Assembly (NCBI GenBank): GCA_905221605.1 | Contig: CAJNDS010002609.1 | Location: 62,001 to 126,000 of the forward strand | Source: Symbiodinium natans | Lineage: Eukaryota > Sar > Dinophyceae > Suessiales > Symbiodiniaceae | Reading direction: 5' to 3' | Length of the DNA: 64,000 nucleotides | Part shown: in pieces, positions 11,306 through 23,081 of the stretch | Layout: the number at the start of each line of letters is the position of its first letter | How positions within the stretch are numbered: the stretch's first letter is position 1 | Notes under the pieces: model-generated | What the model saw: only the letters and a program-made list of their open reading frames with translations | What the model was told of the DNA's origin: nothing | Databases searched by the model: none | Translations under genes and position numbers: made by a program

Positions 11306-12124
11306 CATCTTCTTCACCGCAAGACCAGAGCGTGGCGCGACCCGGGCGTAGGTGCCCTGACCGCACACAACTGACCAAGCCCCTCTCCCACTGCCCCAGC
11401 CCTGTTTCCAGTAATGTCGCCATCTCAGATCTGCATCGCTACGAATGTCACTGCGAGTGACACCGAAAGAAGCACCAAAAACATGCGCAAACATGTGCAA
11501 AGGACAGACCCGTGGACACACCTCGCCTCCGGAATGGCAATAGACAGGCCGGTCTTCACGACGCCCTCTCATGATCACACGGTGTTCTGCAGGGCTATCC
11601 CACGCGAGATAGCACGAGATAGCCCAGGCTGCATCAAAAATCAGCTGACTCAAGATCTCAGCCTTGCCGCCGGCGGGGATCACTGTCTCTTCTGCAGCCG
11701 ACAAGTCAAAGCCGGCTGCTGCCTCATACCGTGTCAACACAAACTGTCTTTCTATTGGACTGCAATTTCCCGACTTCGAGGTGAACCCCTTGCGGCTGAG
11801 CGGCCGCGGAACCGCGCACCGGCAAGACGGCTGCTGCGCTGAGCCTCTTCACCAGCATGGCCTCAGCATTTATGCTTTATTTCGACCAAACACATTGCAA
11901 GCTGTGCTTAGCGAATCACACTGCCCATTCAAGACGCGGCTGTTGCCCCGAGTCAGATGCAGGCTATGAAAGACTTTACTTACTTCCTGTGAATCTGAAG
12001 TTCAAGCGAGCGACGTAGGCGCCCGAATGGGAGTAACGGACGCAGAGTGTGGAAACTACGGCTCTGAGCAGCGAGGGATAGAGCGACTCAGAAGCGCGTG
12101 CCGCAGTTCACTTTAGTGTTTAGC

Positions 12125-13100
12125 TTATCCTTGGCTTAGCCTTAGCTTTGCTTCTCCATGCTTCTCCACTCTCCTTGCCTTCGAGGGCATGGTGATGTAC
12201 GCTCGGCCCTTGGATGCCTTGGTGTCCTCAACTTCGCAAACACGCCATAAGAATCGCACTCTCTGCATGTGTCGCGGAGAAGTGAAATCTCTTGCGTCTC
12301 CTGATCTCGCAGCAACTCCAAGGACTGAAGCGAGGCGACCTCTGGGGCTCTCGGGCTCTCTGGCTCTCCGTCTCTCCTACTGCATTGTAGCGCTCAACAA
12401 CACTTCTCAGACCACTGCCTCCGGGCTCAACTTGCCGTCGAGAAACTCGCGAAGCTGGTCCTCTTCTCTTTTTCTTTTTGCTTCACTTCCAAAAAAAGGG
12501 AATGTTGCGGAATGGAAGCGGAAGTAGAATCGGAGCGCCCGAAAGCGCCTCGGTCACTCGGAGGTTGATACCCGTGATCATGACCCGGAGGGAATCCTGT
12601 TGCGTCCGGGCAACCACTGTCAACCACAAGAGCAGCGAACAGCATTCGGGTTCACATGCACAGCGGATAGCGCCGCCCGTCCAGCGGATGCCTCCTCAGT
12701 TCGCAAGCTTTGGCCAGAAGCCGAGTGACCTCTGCCGGCGCAATGCAAAAGCGGCTGCACAAAGCCGCCGAACGGATGTTGGGGGACAACGGGATATCAA
12801 CCGGACGTGCTCGGGCCTGTGCTCGACGCGGCATAGGCCTTGACTGCGGCTGCCGCTCTCTCTGCTTTTTGTTTCGCACACTTGCCCCCAAGTCTGCAAG
12901 GGCTCTCATGTCTGGATGCCGCACAGATCTTGGCCGATGCCGAGCTTCACCTGGCGCTGTCAACATGAGAGGGCATCCACTCGCACAAGGCAGAAGTCTG
13001 ATGCCAGCACAAAAGGGGATTCTGGGCCGCTGGCTGGGCACAGGTGGAGGCTCAACCTTGCAGAACAGGCACTCCGAAAAGGGTTTAGGATGGCGTAGAG
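12125..13100 (-). CDS. Unidentified protein, C-terminal exons
   Basis: Not recognised. On the minus strand 12410-12487 reads as a charged helical segment (EAKRKREEDQLREFLDG, then LSPEAV), stopped by a GT donor. It can be joined to an exon at about 12125-12227 (DTKASKGRAYITMPSKARR, then a Lys/Arg-rich tail) ending at a TAA at 12125-12127. Upstream at 12660-12935 are two more protein-like stretches, one with VTRLLAKACELRRHPLDG and one with ALADLGASVRNKKQRE. Their joins are not resolved. The gene lies just upstream of the dUTPase array in the same direction. Composition suggests a small basic, partly helical protein. I do not assign a function. Confidence 0.4.
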
Positions 13101-13545
13101 CCTATATGAGCTTATAGGGATGCTGAAAGCGCCGTGACAAGTCGTGAGGTGCCGACCCCTGGAAGAACACTGGGATGAAAGTTCACCTTACCCCAGAGGA
13201 GCACATACTAGCACACATACCAATGTAAGGCACTCTGTGGGTCAGAACCAGTCGACGAACTTGCGCGGGAATTAGCCTGGCATTGCCAAAGCCGATGCGC
13301 AGTGCAAAAAGTGTTGGGCACGCGACCGAAACATGTGAATCCGCTCGCGAATCCAAACTCTGCGGGGATTCGTATGTCACGCCAGATCATGTGAGATCAC
13401 AACCACCCGGCTCACCCAGTCTTCCCTCAGTCAAGCGAGTAGGATCTGCAGCTGCGCGCGTCTGCGCGTAGCTTCGGGCAGCAGTTGGGCAGGATCCTCA
13501 GGAACAAGGCAAAAGGACGGGTCGCGCAGACTGACGGCTCTTTAC

Positions 13546-13770
13546 TCAGAGAAGTTCTGTCTCTTCACGTGGGCCAGGGTGGTGTCGACAGAAACCGCTT
13601 TGTCGCCATGCATAAGCCTTAGTAGGACAGCAGATCTCACCCAGGCATGCTGATCCAGGAAGCCTTCTTTCTGACTTCGTTTGTGTTACATTTTCTTCAG
13701 TGGGCCTCTCGGCTCCTAGCATCACCACAATCACAGCAGCCGTAATCAGAGCGCGAGATGTAGAAATCAT
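13546..13770 (-). CDS. Hypothetical protein with a signal-peptide-like N-terminus
   Basis: The frame opens with ATG at 13768-13770, followed by MISTSRALITAAVIVVMLGA, a good match to a cleavable signal peptide (short polar N-terminus, hydrophobic core, small residues near the cut). The rest is Cys-rich (CLGEICCPTK) and gives no family match. It may be only the first exon of a longer secreted protein. Chance ORFs of this size are common here, so confidence is low. Confidence 0.3.
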   Translation of the reverse strand: MISTSRALITAAVIVVMLGAERPTEENVTQTKSERRLPGSACLGEICCPTKAYAWRQSGFCRHHPGPREETELL

Positions 13771-13819
13771 GGCCTGCGCAAAGCGAAAAGCTGTGGCAAT
13801 CTAGAAAGCTCGTCCAACT

Positions 13820-15480
13820 ACTCCAGGGCGCCACGCCTTCGTGGTCTCCGGCCTGAAAGGTGCTTCAACACCAGGGCAATGCAGGGCAGGTGCACAGCAC
13901 CAAGGAGCAGATCAATGCATTAGACGGCTCAGCCAAGGCCCAAGGCATCGAAGCAGGAGACGCAGATGCAGCTGGCAGAGGACAAGCCTCAGACGATTGG
14001 CTTGCGAGATGCCTGAAGAAACCAGAGTCCTGAGCTCCCAAGCCACAGGTCTTGCAGCCGTAGGCAATCCTGGCAAGCGAAGCGGAAAATTGACGCACAG
14101 TCTAAAGCAGTCTGGGGCAACACACAGTCTGAGACGCAACACACGACAACAAACATGAGATGGGAGGGCGTGTCGCCGTACCAAACCGCATCGCAGCGGC
14201 ACTTGGCCCCCTCGGTCTGGGCCTGCAAAGTGAGCACATCAGTGGGCCCATCCATGTGGGGCCTTACATTGGGACTTACATCTTGACGAGAGCTCAGAGG
14301 AAGCCCCTGAATAGATCTCAAAAGCGATCGCAGCTATCGAGCCAGCCCGGCCAGCCCCAGTGGGGCGTTTTTCCGCAAGCCAGCTGCGCACGACGTTGCT
14401 CGGGAGCCATGCTGCGTTTGCAGATGTCCCATGTGACACTCGCAGCTAACCCTTGGAATGTGAAACTCTACTCAATTCAGGGCATACACGTTGCGGGCAT
14501 GTGTGAAGGCTTCAGCAGTGTGTTCAACATGCAGGTTGAGAAAGCGTCACCGATGCCTGTCACCGATGCCTGCATGTACGCCGTGGCCAATTGTGGACGC
14601 TGGGAATCTTTGTCCACAGATCACCGGCTCATTTTGTTGGTAGGGGCTTCGGGCTGAAGCAATAGGTGAGCTGAGTGTGCCTCAATTTGCGACGATCGGC
14701 GCTTGCAATGTTTTGCATGTGTCTGCATATTCGTCTATCTTCTCCATGTTGTGACGGGTTGCAGCTTCTCCTTTTTGGGTCCGAAGACGGAGGGGACCCA
14801 CTGCAGCTCCTGCGGAAACAGAGCTGCACATTTATCAGCCGAAACCTCGGCTCGTAGGTGTCTGGCAAGTACCTCAAACCCCGACCCCTCCCTGCCCCCT
14901 CTGCCCCCGCTCTCCTCGCCCTGCCTCCTGGCTTCCCCTGCCCATACCCCGTCCCAAACCGCATGCTTTCTCAATTACAAGCCTGGGTTTAGGGTGTACG
15001 TTCAAAGCGCCTGGACTCCCTAGATCCTGGGCCACATTTGGGGTGCTTTATATTATATATGAGGCTGGTCTATATGTGAGCCTTGTATCACAACAGGATT
15101 CCCAAAAGAGAAAGCCCTGAGGCCTAACACGGTAATTTCAGCGAGTTGTGTGGATGGGCAAAGGGCCGCTCGACTCTAGACTCTAACAGACTCTAACAAG
15201 TCTCCAGGGCAGCACGTCCCATCTTCTTGGCAAACTTATCTGCCTGCGGACAATCCACAACAGCGACGCCGTGACAACTGCTGGGTCATATGCTGCTCTC
15301 CAGCCTTGTTGGCTGGCGCCTTGACCCACTTGACGTCATACCAACTCCACGCGTACCAGTCTGCCTTCCTAGGGTGCAGCATGGTCACAACCAGAAATGC
15401 CTGACATCTCACAGCTACACAGAGCTACGCAGCAGCTTTACATTGCGCATCACAACTTAACTCAACCTTCTCAACTCTAA
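13820..15480. other. Intergenic region with one plus-strand coding-like stretch
   Basis: On the plus strand 13880-14030 has exon-like composition (NALDGSAKAQGIEAG, ending in a stop) and 14160-14657 is an open frame of 165 codons. Neither matches a family I know and their strand is opposite to all recognised genes. From 14660 to 15480 I see nothing I can support except a C-rich tract near 14880-14940. Confidence 0.25.
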
Positions 15481-16872
15481 GTTGCAGCTGCGGCACGCGC
15501 CTGCGGAGCCGGCAGGGACTACAGTTACTGTAAAGTCAAAGGTATCCACCTGCTCCAGGGTCTCGCCAAGACGTGTTCTTCGCGTCTTCCCAGAGCTCAG
15601 GGAACAATTGCACCGAGCCTTCTCAACCTCTTTCTCGTCCGGACCCTCGACCTCACAGATGCTGTGGTGTGGTCCGTGTGGAGCACGGTACGGATCACAC
15701 AGCGAGACCTACATTCAGCCCTGCCAACTTCTGCTCACCCGATGGGGCAGCGGCAACAGTGTAGTGCTGCAGGACCTTCCTCAGCTGCAGCTGGAAATTG
15801 CACGAGCTGCACGAGTTGCGCACAATAGAACTCTGGAACCTGGCATGCTCTTACTGGCTTGCCGCCCTGATTCACTATGGCCATGCCCTCTTCTTTTGCT
15901 TTCCATTTTATGACGTGTGAACCGGAAGAGCCTGCACACTATGGGTCGCTGCACAGGAAGCTGCATGCAATAGTCACCGTACTTTGTCTGAACTGCATCG
16001 ACACGCCTGCAGAGATATCGTCTACGGCCACAAGGCTGTCCAAGACCTCATGCACGGTACGCAACCCAAGTGCACTTCCGCGTGCCCGCACACTCGCGTG
16101 CGCCTTGTCCAGGAACGGCGCCTCCTGGACCTCCGCGGGCGTCTCCTCCACCCGCGCCTTGGCCTTCTCGGCCGCCGCCAGCTTTCGCTCGGCGTCCGTC
16201 ACGGCGGCCTCCTCGGGTGAGGGCTCCGCCTTTGCATCCTGCAAAGCAACAGCAGAGCAAAGGCAGCGTCAGAACCCCCACACATCGGAGTCTAATCCGA
16301 GCCAACACCGGGATCTGGCTTCGAGTCCTTGCCGTCCTTGCCGTCCTTGGCGTCCTTGGCGTCCTTGGGCTTGGCTTTGGCGGCTTTGGCCTTGGCGGCC
16401 TCCAACTTCGACTTTGCGTCGGTGATGCCCTTCTCGAGCGCATCGAGCTGCTGCTTCTTCCTTTCTTCGGCGTAGAGCTTCGATCTCGACTCGAGGTGCT
16501 TGACTGTGTCAGCACTGGGTTCCACCGAGACTTCGTATCTGAACTGGCTGCCTCGACATGACATGGCAGACTTCCGGCATCGACAAATGAACTCACGATT
16601 CAGAAGCACAGCGCTTCTGCCAAATATGCTACATGTGCTGCAAAGGCACGAACCAGCTTCTCATCAAGGCCAAAACATAGAACATCACCTACAGCCATCT
16701 CCAACTTTAAGTGCTTGTTCACAATTTCCCCCTGCTTCACGCAGACTTCCATGACCTCTTTCCTGAGTTGCACATTGTTACCAGCAATGGCAATGGTCTT
16801 TGATCTGTCAGCTGGTGACACTTGCTCAGCCACCAAGCACCTAGTCGTCCAACCCATGCCGCCGAGATGCAC
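15480..16872 (-). CDS. Lys/Ala-rich coiled-coil protein (hypothetical)
   Basis: Read on the minus strand. An exon from an ATG at 16870-16872 contains KTIAIAGNNVQLRKEV and GDVLCFGLDEKLVRAF. A following exon (about 16300-16535) begins FRYEVSVEPSADTVKHL and runs into a long charged helix with an Ala/Lys repeat (KAKAAKAKPKDAKDAKDG). The next (about 15990-16240) continues with DAERKLAAAEKAKARVEE. Downstream fragments near 15700-15780 (RKVLQHYTVAAAPSGEQK) and 15490-15560 (LEQVDTFDFTVTVVPAG) may belong to the same gene. I do not recognise the family. The helix content suggests a structural or scaffold role, an inference only. It may be part of the EF-hand gene immediately upstream. Confidence 0.45.
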
Positions 16873-17037
16873 ATCTGAGAAGAGCCACGTGCAGAACTCC
16901 TCGCTTTATTCTCCAGCAGTATGAGCATGCCCCCCCGCCCCCCCCCACCCCCAACCACGCAAACCCGCCCCCCACAAAAAAAAAAAAAAAAAAAAACCTT
17001 CGAACATCCCCACCCTCTCTTCGTAGAGATACTCTGG

Positions 17038-17190
17038 GGTCTGGCACTCCAGGGAGACTCTGGGAGACTCTGCGATTGGGCACTCCAGGAAGACTCTGGG
17101 GTTGGGCACTCCAGGAAGACTCCGGGGTTGGGCACTCTAGGGAGACTCTGGGGTTGGGCACTCCAAGAACACTCTAGAGTTGGGCACTCC
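17038..17190. repeat. Tandem repeat, about five copies of a 28-bp unit
   Basis: The unit is roughly ttgggcactccaggaagact plus ctgggg. Copies lie end to end between the EF-hand exons and the coiled-coil exons, in probable intron or spacer. A second short tandem (about 19 bp, three copies, built on gggcgaggagaaga) follows at 17205-17265. Confidence 0.85.
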
Positions 17191-17424
17191 AGGGGATGAG
17201 CGAGGAGTAGACTTGGCGAGGAGAAGAGTTCCGGGCGAGGAGAAGAATTCCGGGCGAGGAGAAGGCTTGAGAAAATCTAACAACCCCACACCGAGGGTGG
17301 GGAAAAAAGAACTCTCTGTATCTCCAGCTCGCTCACTGTGCCATGCTCGGGTAGCTCCTGACTTTGGCAACATAGGCCGGAGGCCTTTTTTTGCCCATAT
17401 GTCCCAAAAACTTCCCAGTCCGAA

Positions 17425-18160
17425 GGCCTCAAAGTCGACCGTCCCACTCTTGTCGACGTCGGCCGCATCGAAGAGGGCCGACGCTCGCTCCTGCACTGCA
17501 GGAGGCAGTGGCCTACAGTAGCGTGACAGCTCCTGTGACCTGGCAGCCTGAACCTCAGCCATCCACTCCAGATACAAGTGCGCTGTCGAATCGGTGTGGC
17601 AGATGCTGGTTCCTCTTGAATCCTCTCGACCCCCAATGAATCGCTATCTGTCAAAACACGGGAATTTGGATTGGGTCCTTGGGCATACCAACGGCATCAA
17701 GCATTGCAGACAATTCGTCTTTGTCTAGGAAACCGTCATCGTTCTTGTCCACGTCCCTGCACACAACTATCATGGGGTGGGGGAGGTCGTGATGTTCAGA
17801 AACCCAGCTTTGGAAACGGAGGCTCTTGACTTTTCATGGCTTTTTACTTTTGTCTGGACAAGAGCTCAGCAAAATCGCAAGCCACCATCAACACTTGGTC
17901 CACCGTTGAATACCCTCGTGGATGGGAATCAGTCATGGAAACTTTGGGGCGGGGATGGGCTGGGCGACTACTGCCAGCTACAGCATGGGACACTGGATGC
18001 AATTGCAGCAACACAAGCCTTGCAATACCGGGGTACAAGAAGCCAACAAGCTTGAACATGCTTGCAGGATCTGAAAACTCTTGGCTCAGCCCTGCACTTG
18101 TAGACCGCCATCACACGTTCCATCAAAGGATCCGGCATGGTTTCGTAGATTGGCTCTCAC
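17425..18160 (-). CDS. EF-hand calcium-binding protein (partial model)
   Basis: Two EF-hand loops on separate minus-strand exons. The first, DKNDDGFLDKDE at 17714-17749, is canonical: acidic or Asn residues at positions 1, 3, 5 and 9, Gly at 6, Glu at 12. The second, DVDKSGTVDFEA at 17425-17460, keeps Asp1, Asp3 and Gly6 but has Ala at position 12 where Glu is expected, so it should bind Ca2+ weakly or not at all. Between them the chain reads AMLDAVGMPKDP, then AHLYLEWMAEVQAARSQEL. An upstream exon near 18080-18150 (MPDPLMERVMAVYK) probably precedes loop 1. Start and stop are not found. Spacing between loops is longer than in calmodulin. Likely a Ca2+ sensor or a larger protein with an EF pair. 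Confidence 0.65.
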
Positions 18161-18229
18161 AGCTCAACCCGTTGAACGACAGTGACATAGCTGAGCTTGC
18201 ACTGGTGCTGTGTGCAGCGATTGCGGAGT

Positions 18230-21200
18230 CATGACGGTCATGGCTGGAGTCTCAGTCTGAAGACGCACGCAAACTCTACGCTTGTGGAGCTCTGCACTTC
18301 ATGGGTAATGTGTTGCCCTTTGAGCCTACCAGCTTCCATAATGCCCTCACATATCGAGAAGCAAACAACCACATTGTCTGTTGTAAGTCTATGTAAGATC
18401 ATGCCATTTCTCTCAATTAAACAAACTGCAGCAAGTCGCTCTGGCAGTGTTCGGGGCCGCACTAAGCGCTTGAGGAAATCAGTGCCGCGCTGCAGTGACC
18501 TGATACATCCCGTGGTTGCTGGCGTTTCCCGTTGGTCGCCGTATTTCAGGGAACTGCTACATGTTGTAGTCTGGTGTAATATGACGTGCCATGCAGGTTT
18601 TGGCTGCGGCTGAGGACGCAGCGGATCCAGCGCCTCGGAAAAGAGCTGCAGCGCCTTCGATCTTTGCAGATCTGCAGACCCCTTCAAGGTCTTTACCGTC
18701 TTTACCCAATTATTTTCAGGTCAAGCTCCCCGTCCACCTCCGCATCGTTGCCACCTCAGCCAAAATGGCGTCAAAGTCGACCCGAAAAAAAGACGCGAGG
18801 AACTCGCAACGGCTCCACAAGCCACAGGCTTGCAAGCAGCTCCTCGGCCGCGGCCTCGACCTGTCGCAGCTCCAACAACAAATCTCTGCCGGAGCGGACT
18901 CCACGCTCACATGCCATAGGAATCTCAGCGTTCGCAGCGGTACCTCCCCCACAGCCTTTGAGCTTGTGTCCTGGGAGATGGGACAGTATGGGATCGGGAC
19001 GGGACGAACGCGGCACCCTGAACATCAACGAAATTTGGGGGGCGAATATTGGACATCGAAGTTTGGCCTCGAGCCGGAATTCGGGTTTTCGAGGCCCCGG
19101 AATTCGAGTCCCACGATATTTGCGAGGTTTTCGAGGCCCTGCGTTTGTATGTCAAAAACGCAAAAACACGAGGGTGTTGGCACCTCGACCACGCGGAAGC
19201 CCGCAGAGGGGTTGCGTTTGTATGTCAAAAAGCGCAAAAACACTGGGAAACGAAAAGCCTGTCTGGGGAGAGCTTGCGTGACCAACAACTTCTGAGCACC
19301 TCCTGACCATCAAGGCGCGCAATCCGAAAATCCAGAAGAACGTTTGCCAAGGGTCCCAAAGCCGCAGGGAGCTGCTCAGGTTCTGCCACCTGGAGCCGAG
19401 GTGTCGGATCCCGAAACCCTGCGAGCTCTCCCCAGGTCACATGAGGGCGGCACCCCATCCAACCTGCAGTTGTCAGATTTTTGCAAGCAGATGTCAGAAT
19501 CTTGCAAGTCATGTCAACACGGCTGCAATATGTCGCAATTGCAGCATGACATGTCTTTGCCGCACAAAAGTCAGACTCCTGCCTGGAACTTCTCAGTCTC
19601 TCACAAGCCCCACCGGGGCTGCCTGTGCCGAGGAGACTTGGGGGGATGGGGACCGTAATGTTGGAAAAACCAGCACAGCCAGGGCTGCCGACATCGAGCC
19701 GCGTCTTGAGCCTCTGGTCACAGCAGGGGAGGCGGTGCCGAAGGCATGGCGGCCATGGATTGCCAGCAAGCTGAATCAGCTGCGCTCAGACGGGTTCTTC
19801 TCTGACAAGTGCACTTGCTAAAGTACGAGTCGGTTCCGTGTTCCATGGTGGCGGCTAACCTTCAGCATGTTACTACTACACGGCACCACGTGTTGCAAGC
19901 GGCGCGCTGGATGCTGTAATGCTGTAACAGTGACGACCTGACATGACCTGACCACTCCCTCTCACCTGCTGGACGCACGCTGAACGCACAGCATCAAAGC
20001 ATCTCGGGCACCCCTTTCTTCTCTATTGGTTGGAGCGTTAGCATCTATGGGACTGCCCAGTCAAAACTGGCCAGTACCCTCGGCGAGTGAATTAGGTTTG
20101 CACGCTGTTGGGAGGTGCGCACATGAGCGCTGGCAAACGGATAAAACAATCAGTCTTGTGGATAGTCCCGTGCAGAGTGTGACCAATCACATCGTTTGAA
20201 GCCTTGCTTTCTTTGGTGGCACCTGGCAATCCATTTTAGAAAATGGCGCTGGTGCAGCTATTCGCTGCAAGGATATTCTCGACAGGTAGTTGCGACGGCA
20301 ACGTACCTCCTAAAACTACACCTCGGGAAGGCGTACCGCCAGAGTACGGCCACCCACCACGTCTACTGCAAGCTTGCAAAAAGTCTGTAAGCGCCGTTGC
20401 GGGAACTGTTGTCTAGCAGTTGGGACTGTCTTGCGTTGCTAGCAGCCAGAGCCTTTTACAACACTTCCCTGGCGCAAGCATTTACAGCTCATGATGTTGC
20501 CACTTGCATGCTCTCATGTACACGTCACATAGGTTTTATTTCGTGGCCATCTGAGCTTGCGCAACGCCAAACCTACCTCAATTGGCTCTAATTCGGTATG
20601 CATTTCTCGAAGCAGTCATAAGACAAAGCCTGTACATGTTCCGGCAGTGGTTCCCATACTTCCAGAAGCCGGCACGGCCAGTGGATTCGCGCGATTCCCT
20701 GCCTTGGAGCGACACTCTCCTTGCACACTCCTTGCACACTGGGCCACTCGAACAGGCTGGAGGATCCCGCCCCCCGGGGATCCTGCGGAATCAGCTTATT
20801 TTCCGCATCCCGGAAACCCTGGATCGACCTGACGTCTGTCGTCTGTGAAAGAGCCAAAAGGATTGAAAACCGGGTAATACGTTATCTGCAGAGGTTAGGC
20901 GGGCTGCGCGCAAGGTCCGCAGCGTCAGACCTCTCACGCCGAACATGGCTGCCCACGACACAAGCATGTGGGACTGCCTCTGAAGGCATGTAGGTCGGCA
21001 GTCCAAATCCGTCCTTTGAAGCCATTGTTCGAACCACAGGGAAAGAAAGCAAAAAGTCACCTCATCTCAACCACGGTCCTCCGTGACCCTCGGCCCCCAG
21101 TAGCCGCCTCTGCATTTGACCTGAGCCAATTCAAAGGCTGCCTGCATCCCTCAGATTCCTCAGATGGCAGCAGGGAGAACAGCAGCCAGGCCTTCATGGG

Positions 21201-22660
21201 AGATGACAGAAGACCTTGAATCATCTGGAGCTTCACAGAGCTTAACGAAGAAAGCATCGGAAAGCCCAGCTTGCCGCTTGCCTGAACTGTGCCCAGTAAT
21301 ATAAGGAGCCGTCTTTGTATCGCCGGATCTCCGGGAAAGGGGCCTCACGCACCATGCCGACCATGCCCTCCTGTCTGCATTCCCGTCTGCAGGGAAAGCC
21401 CGGGAGCCTGAAACTGCCGACCAGGCAGACGGAACCTTGCAGCAGGTGTTTCCCCATGTGGCACTGCGTAGACCGGCGTGAGTGGGACTCAACGGTATTC
21501 AGTTTTCTGAAAGTCTTTCGCCTGTGCTACTTCCATATCGCCTGAATCAATTCGCCTGGATGCAGAAATCCCAACCGTCGAACAGTAGGGAATGCACATA
21601 TGGTCTTAGTCAAAGTTCAAGAAGTCCGCGCTCCCGTCATTGCAATGTGTCAATCGTAATGTGTACGCAGCTAAAAGTTAGCTCTTGGTTCATGGCTGGC
21701 CCTTTCTGTCATCTTTGATGTTAATGTCGCTTCTTGTTTAAGGGCCACTAGACAGGCAGAGCTCCGGGCGGGCTGTTTCGCACCCGTCTTTTGACCTTAG
21801 GGAGCTTTGCCCTGCTCACGCTCAAAAGTTGGCCAACTGTGCCTCAAACAGTACCGTAGGCGCAAGACCGGCTGCGCTTCCCTGGGCCAAGCAGGGTCAC
21901 TTCTCGGGGAAGAGCCGCAAGTTTCTCGAGCTGGGCCAGGCACTAACAGCGTCGGCAAGGGGAAATGCCTTCAAAGCAACACGGTCACGTGGAAAACCCA
22001 ACATTAGTCATTGGTGGGTTCATGACATGAAACTATGAAACTGAACAGGTTCGGGTTGCTGACTCCAATCCTCCGAAAATACCGAGGTGCCCCCGAATCA
22101 AGAAATGATCGTGAACGCAATGAAAATACGTGCAATTGAATAAATGGCAAGATCTTTCTGCAGGTTGCTTTGGTTGTTTCGGGGTGTTCTAAGCCAACCC
22201 TTTACGTCCGTGTATATGTTAACAGGAGACGTTTTAAAGGGAAGCCTCCGTTTCCTTTGGCATCAATGAGAAATCACGCTTTCTCAATGGCTGTATCACA
22301 AACAACATTATCTCCTGTAGATTCTGTAGATTCCAAATCCTCGAAATTCTCTACATCTCAACTGCCAACCCCCCCGCCCCCCTTCGCAACTGTGTAAATC
22401 CAAGCATTGCATGGTCATGCCCACGTGCCGGGCGTTTGCAATAGCTGCACTCGAAGAGCCAGCACCCCACAGCTATTCTCAACACTTTCACGCGCTGCAT
22501 ACGCAGGCTTTCGAAGATGTCATCGGCTGTCATGCGCCGCCCCCTAAGAAACAAAACAAAGCTCCTTTCAATGCTCGACGCGGGCAGCCTGTTACCGTAC
22601 GGGTAACAGGCATGGATTCTCAATCACCGAATGGGAACCATCGAAACGGTGATACTGAAG
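18230..22660. other. Gene-poor region with scattered exon-like stretches
   Basis: No family is recognisable. Minus-strand stretches with protein-like composition include 18790-18900 (LLLELRQVEAAAEELLASL), 19330-19430 (LPAALGPLANVLLDFRIA) and 21260-21400 (MVREAPFPEIRRYKDGSLYY). On the plus strand 18600-18720 and 19690-19821 are also open. Strand assignments conflict locally, so no model is offered. Confidence 0.25.
18758..18769 (-). other. Possible relict spliced-leader sequence
   Basis: The minus strand reads gccattttggct, identical to 12 internal bases of the 22-nt dinoflagellate spliced leader. The bases on either side diverge. A match of this length can occur by chance in a window this size, so this is only a candidate trace of retroposed mRNA. 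Confidence 0.3.
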
Positions 22661-22859
22661 TGTGGGGGAGGCAGGGATAGGCGGAAGGTCTGGAGAACGT
22701 TTTACACAAGTCTTAAACGACGCCAGCACCGAGGTGAGCCTGGAAGAAGCGGGAGGATTTCTTCGAGCCATGCCCAGCCTGGTGCAGGGTTCGGACGATT
22801 CGCAACTGATTCAGGGTCGAGGGATGTCTGGCGGTCATGGTGACGGCATGGCCATGAGG

Positions 22860-23081
22860 TCAACTTGGCTTCTGACCCTTTGTTGGCCCAAACTGTTCGG
22901 CCTCTGGCAGGTAAGGACAATGAACGATGGACAGCAGCTCTCTGGGATCCTCGCCTGCCATGTAGGCGTGTGCCTCCTGCCTCTGCAGAGATTCCGGAAA
23001 AGTGAGGACCAAGAAGCTCACCATCTTCCGAGGCATTGGCGAGTGGCCAGCATCCAGGCAACCCATCTCATCCAGCTCCAC
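22860..23081 (-). CDS. Unidentified exon
   Basis: A minus-strand open stretch with convincing composition contains MPRKMVSFLVLTFPESLQRQ and AYMAGEDPRELLSIVH. An upstream stretch near 23130-23200 (GNRDKGAPFVEFQKEK) may be the preceding exon. No family match. It could be part of a gene downstream of the J-domain gene on the same strand. Confidence 0.3.
   Translation of the reverse strand: MELDEMGCLDAGHSPMPRKMVSFLVLTFPESLQRQEAHAYMAGEDPRELLSIVHCPYLPEAEQFGPTKGQKPS

Larger units (their letters stand above)
7265..11858 (-). pseudogene. DUT: dUTPase, tandem copy 3, broken by a transposon
   Basis: Third tandem copy. The 5' part sits at 11297-11858: start exon with ATG 11856-11858 (MLVKRLSAAAVLPVRGSA), motif 1 AAAGFDLSAAE, VKTGLSIAIPE and motif 2 GTYARVAPRSGLA. 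The 3' part sits at 7265-8222: motif 3 GVVDYDYRGE, VVLFNHGAE, GDRIAQLILE, the KISTVGC exon and motif 5 RGSGGFGSTG (7283-7312). Between them a 3,074-bp mobile element lies inside the motif-2 exon, at the codons for Met-Thr-Leu-Gly, with the 9-bp target duplicated. Coding motifs on both sides are otherwise intact, so the insertion is recent compared with gene decay. Unless the whole insert is spliced out, this copy is inactive. Upstream of 11858 similarity to the other copies ends, so this marks the 5' edge of the array. Confidence 0.85.

Noticed and set aside
18586-19295. Two overlapping plus-strand frames of about 230 codons
   Set aside because: They overlap each other and also coding-like minus-strand stretches. 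There are no motifs, so neither could be chosen.
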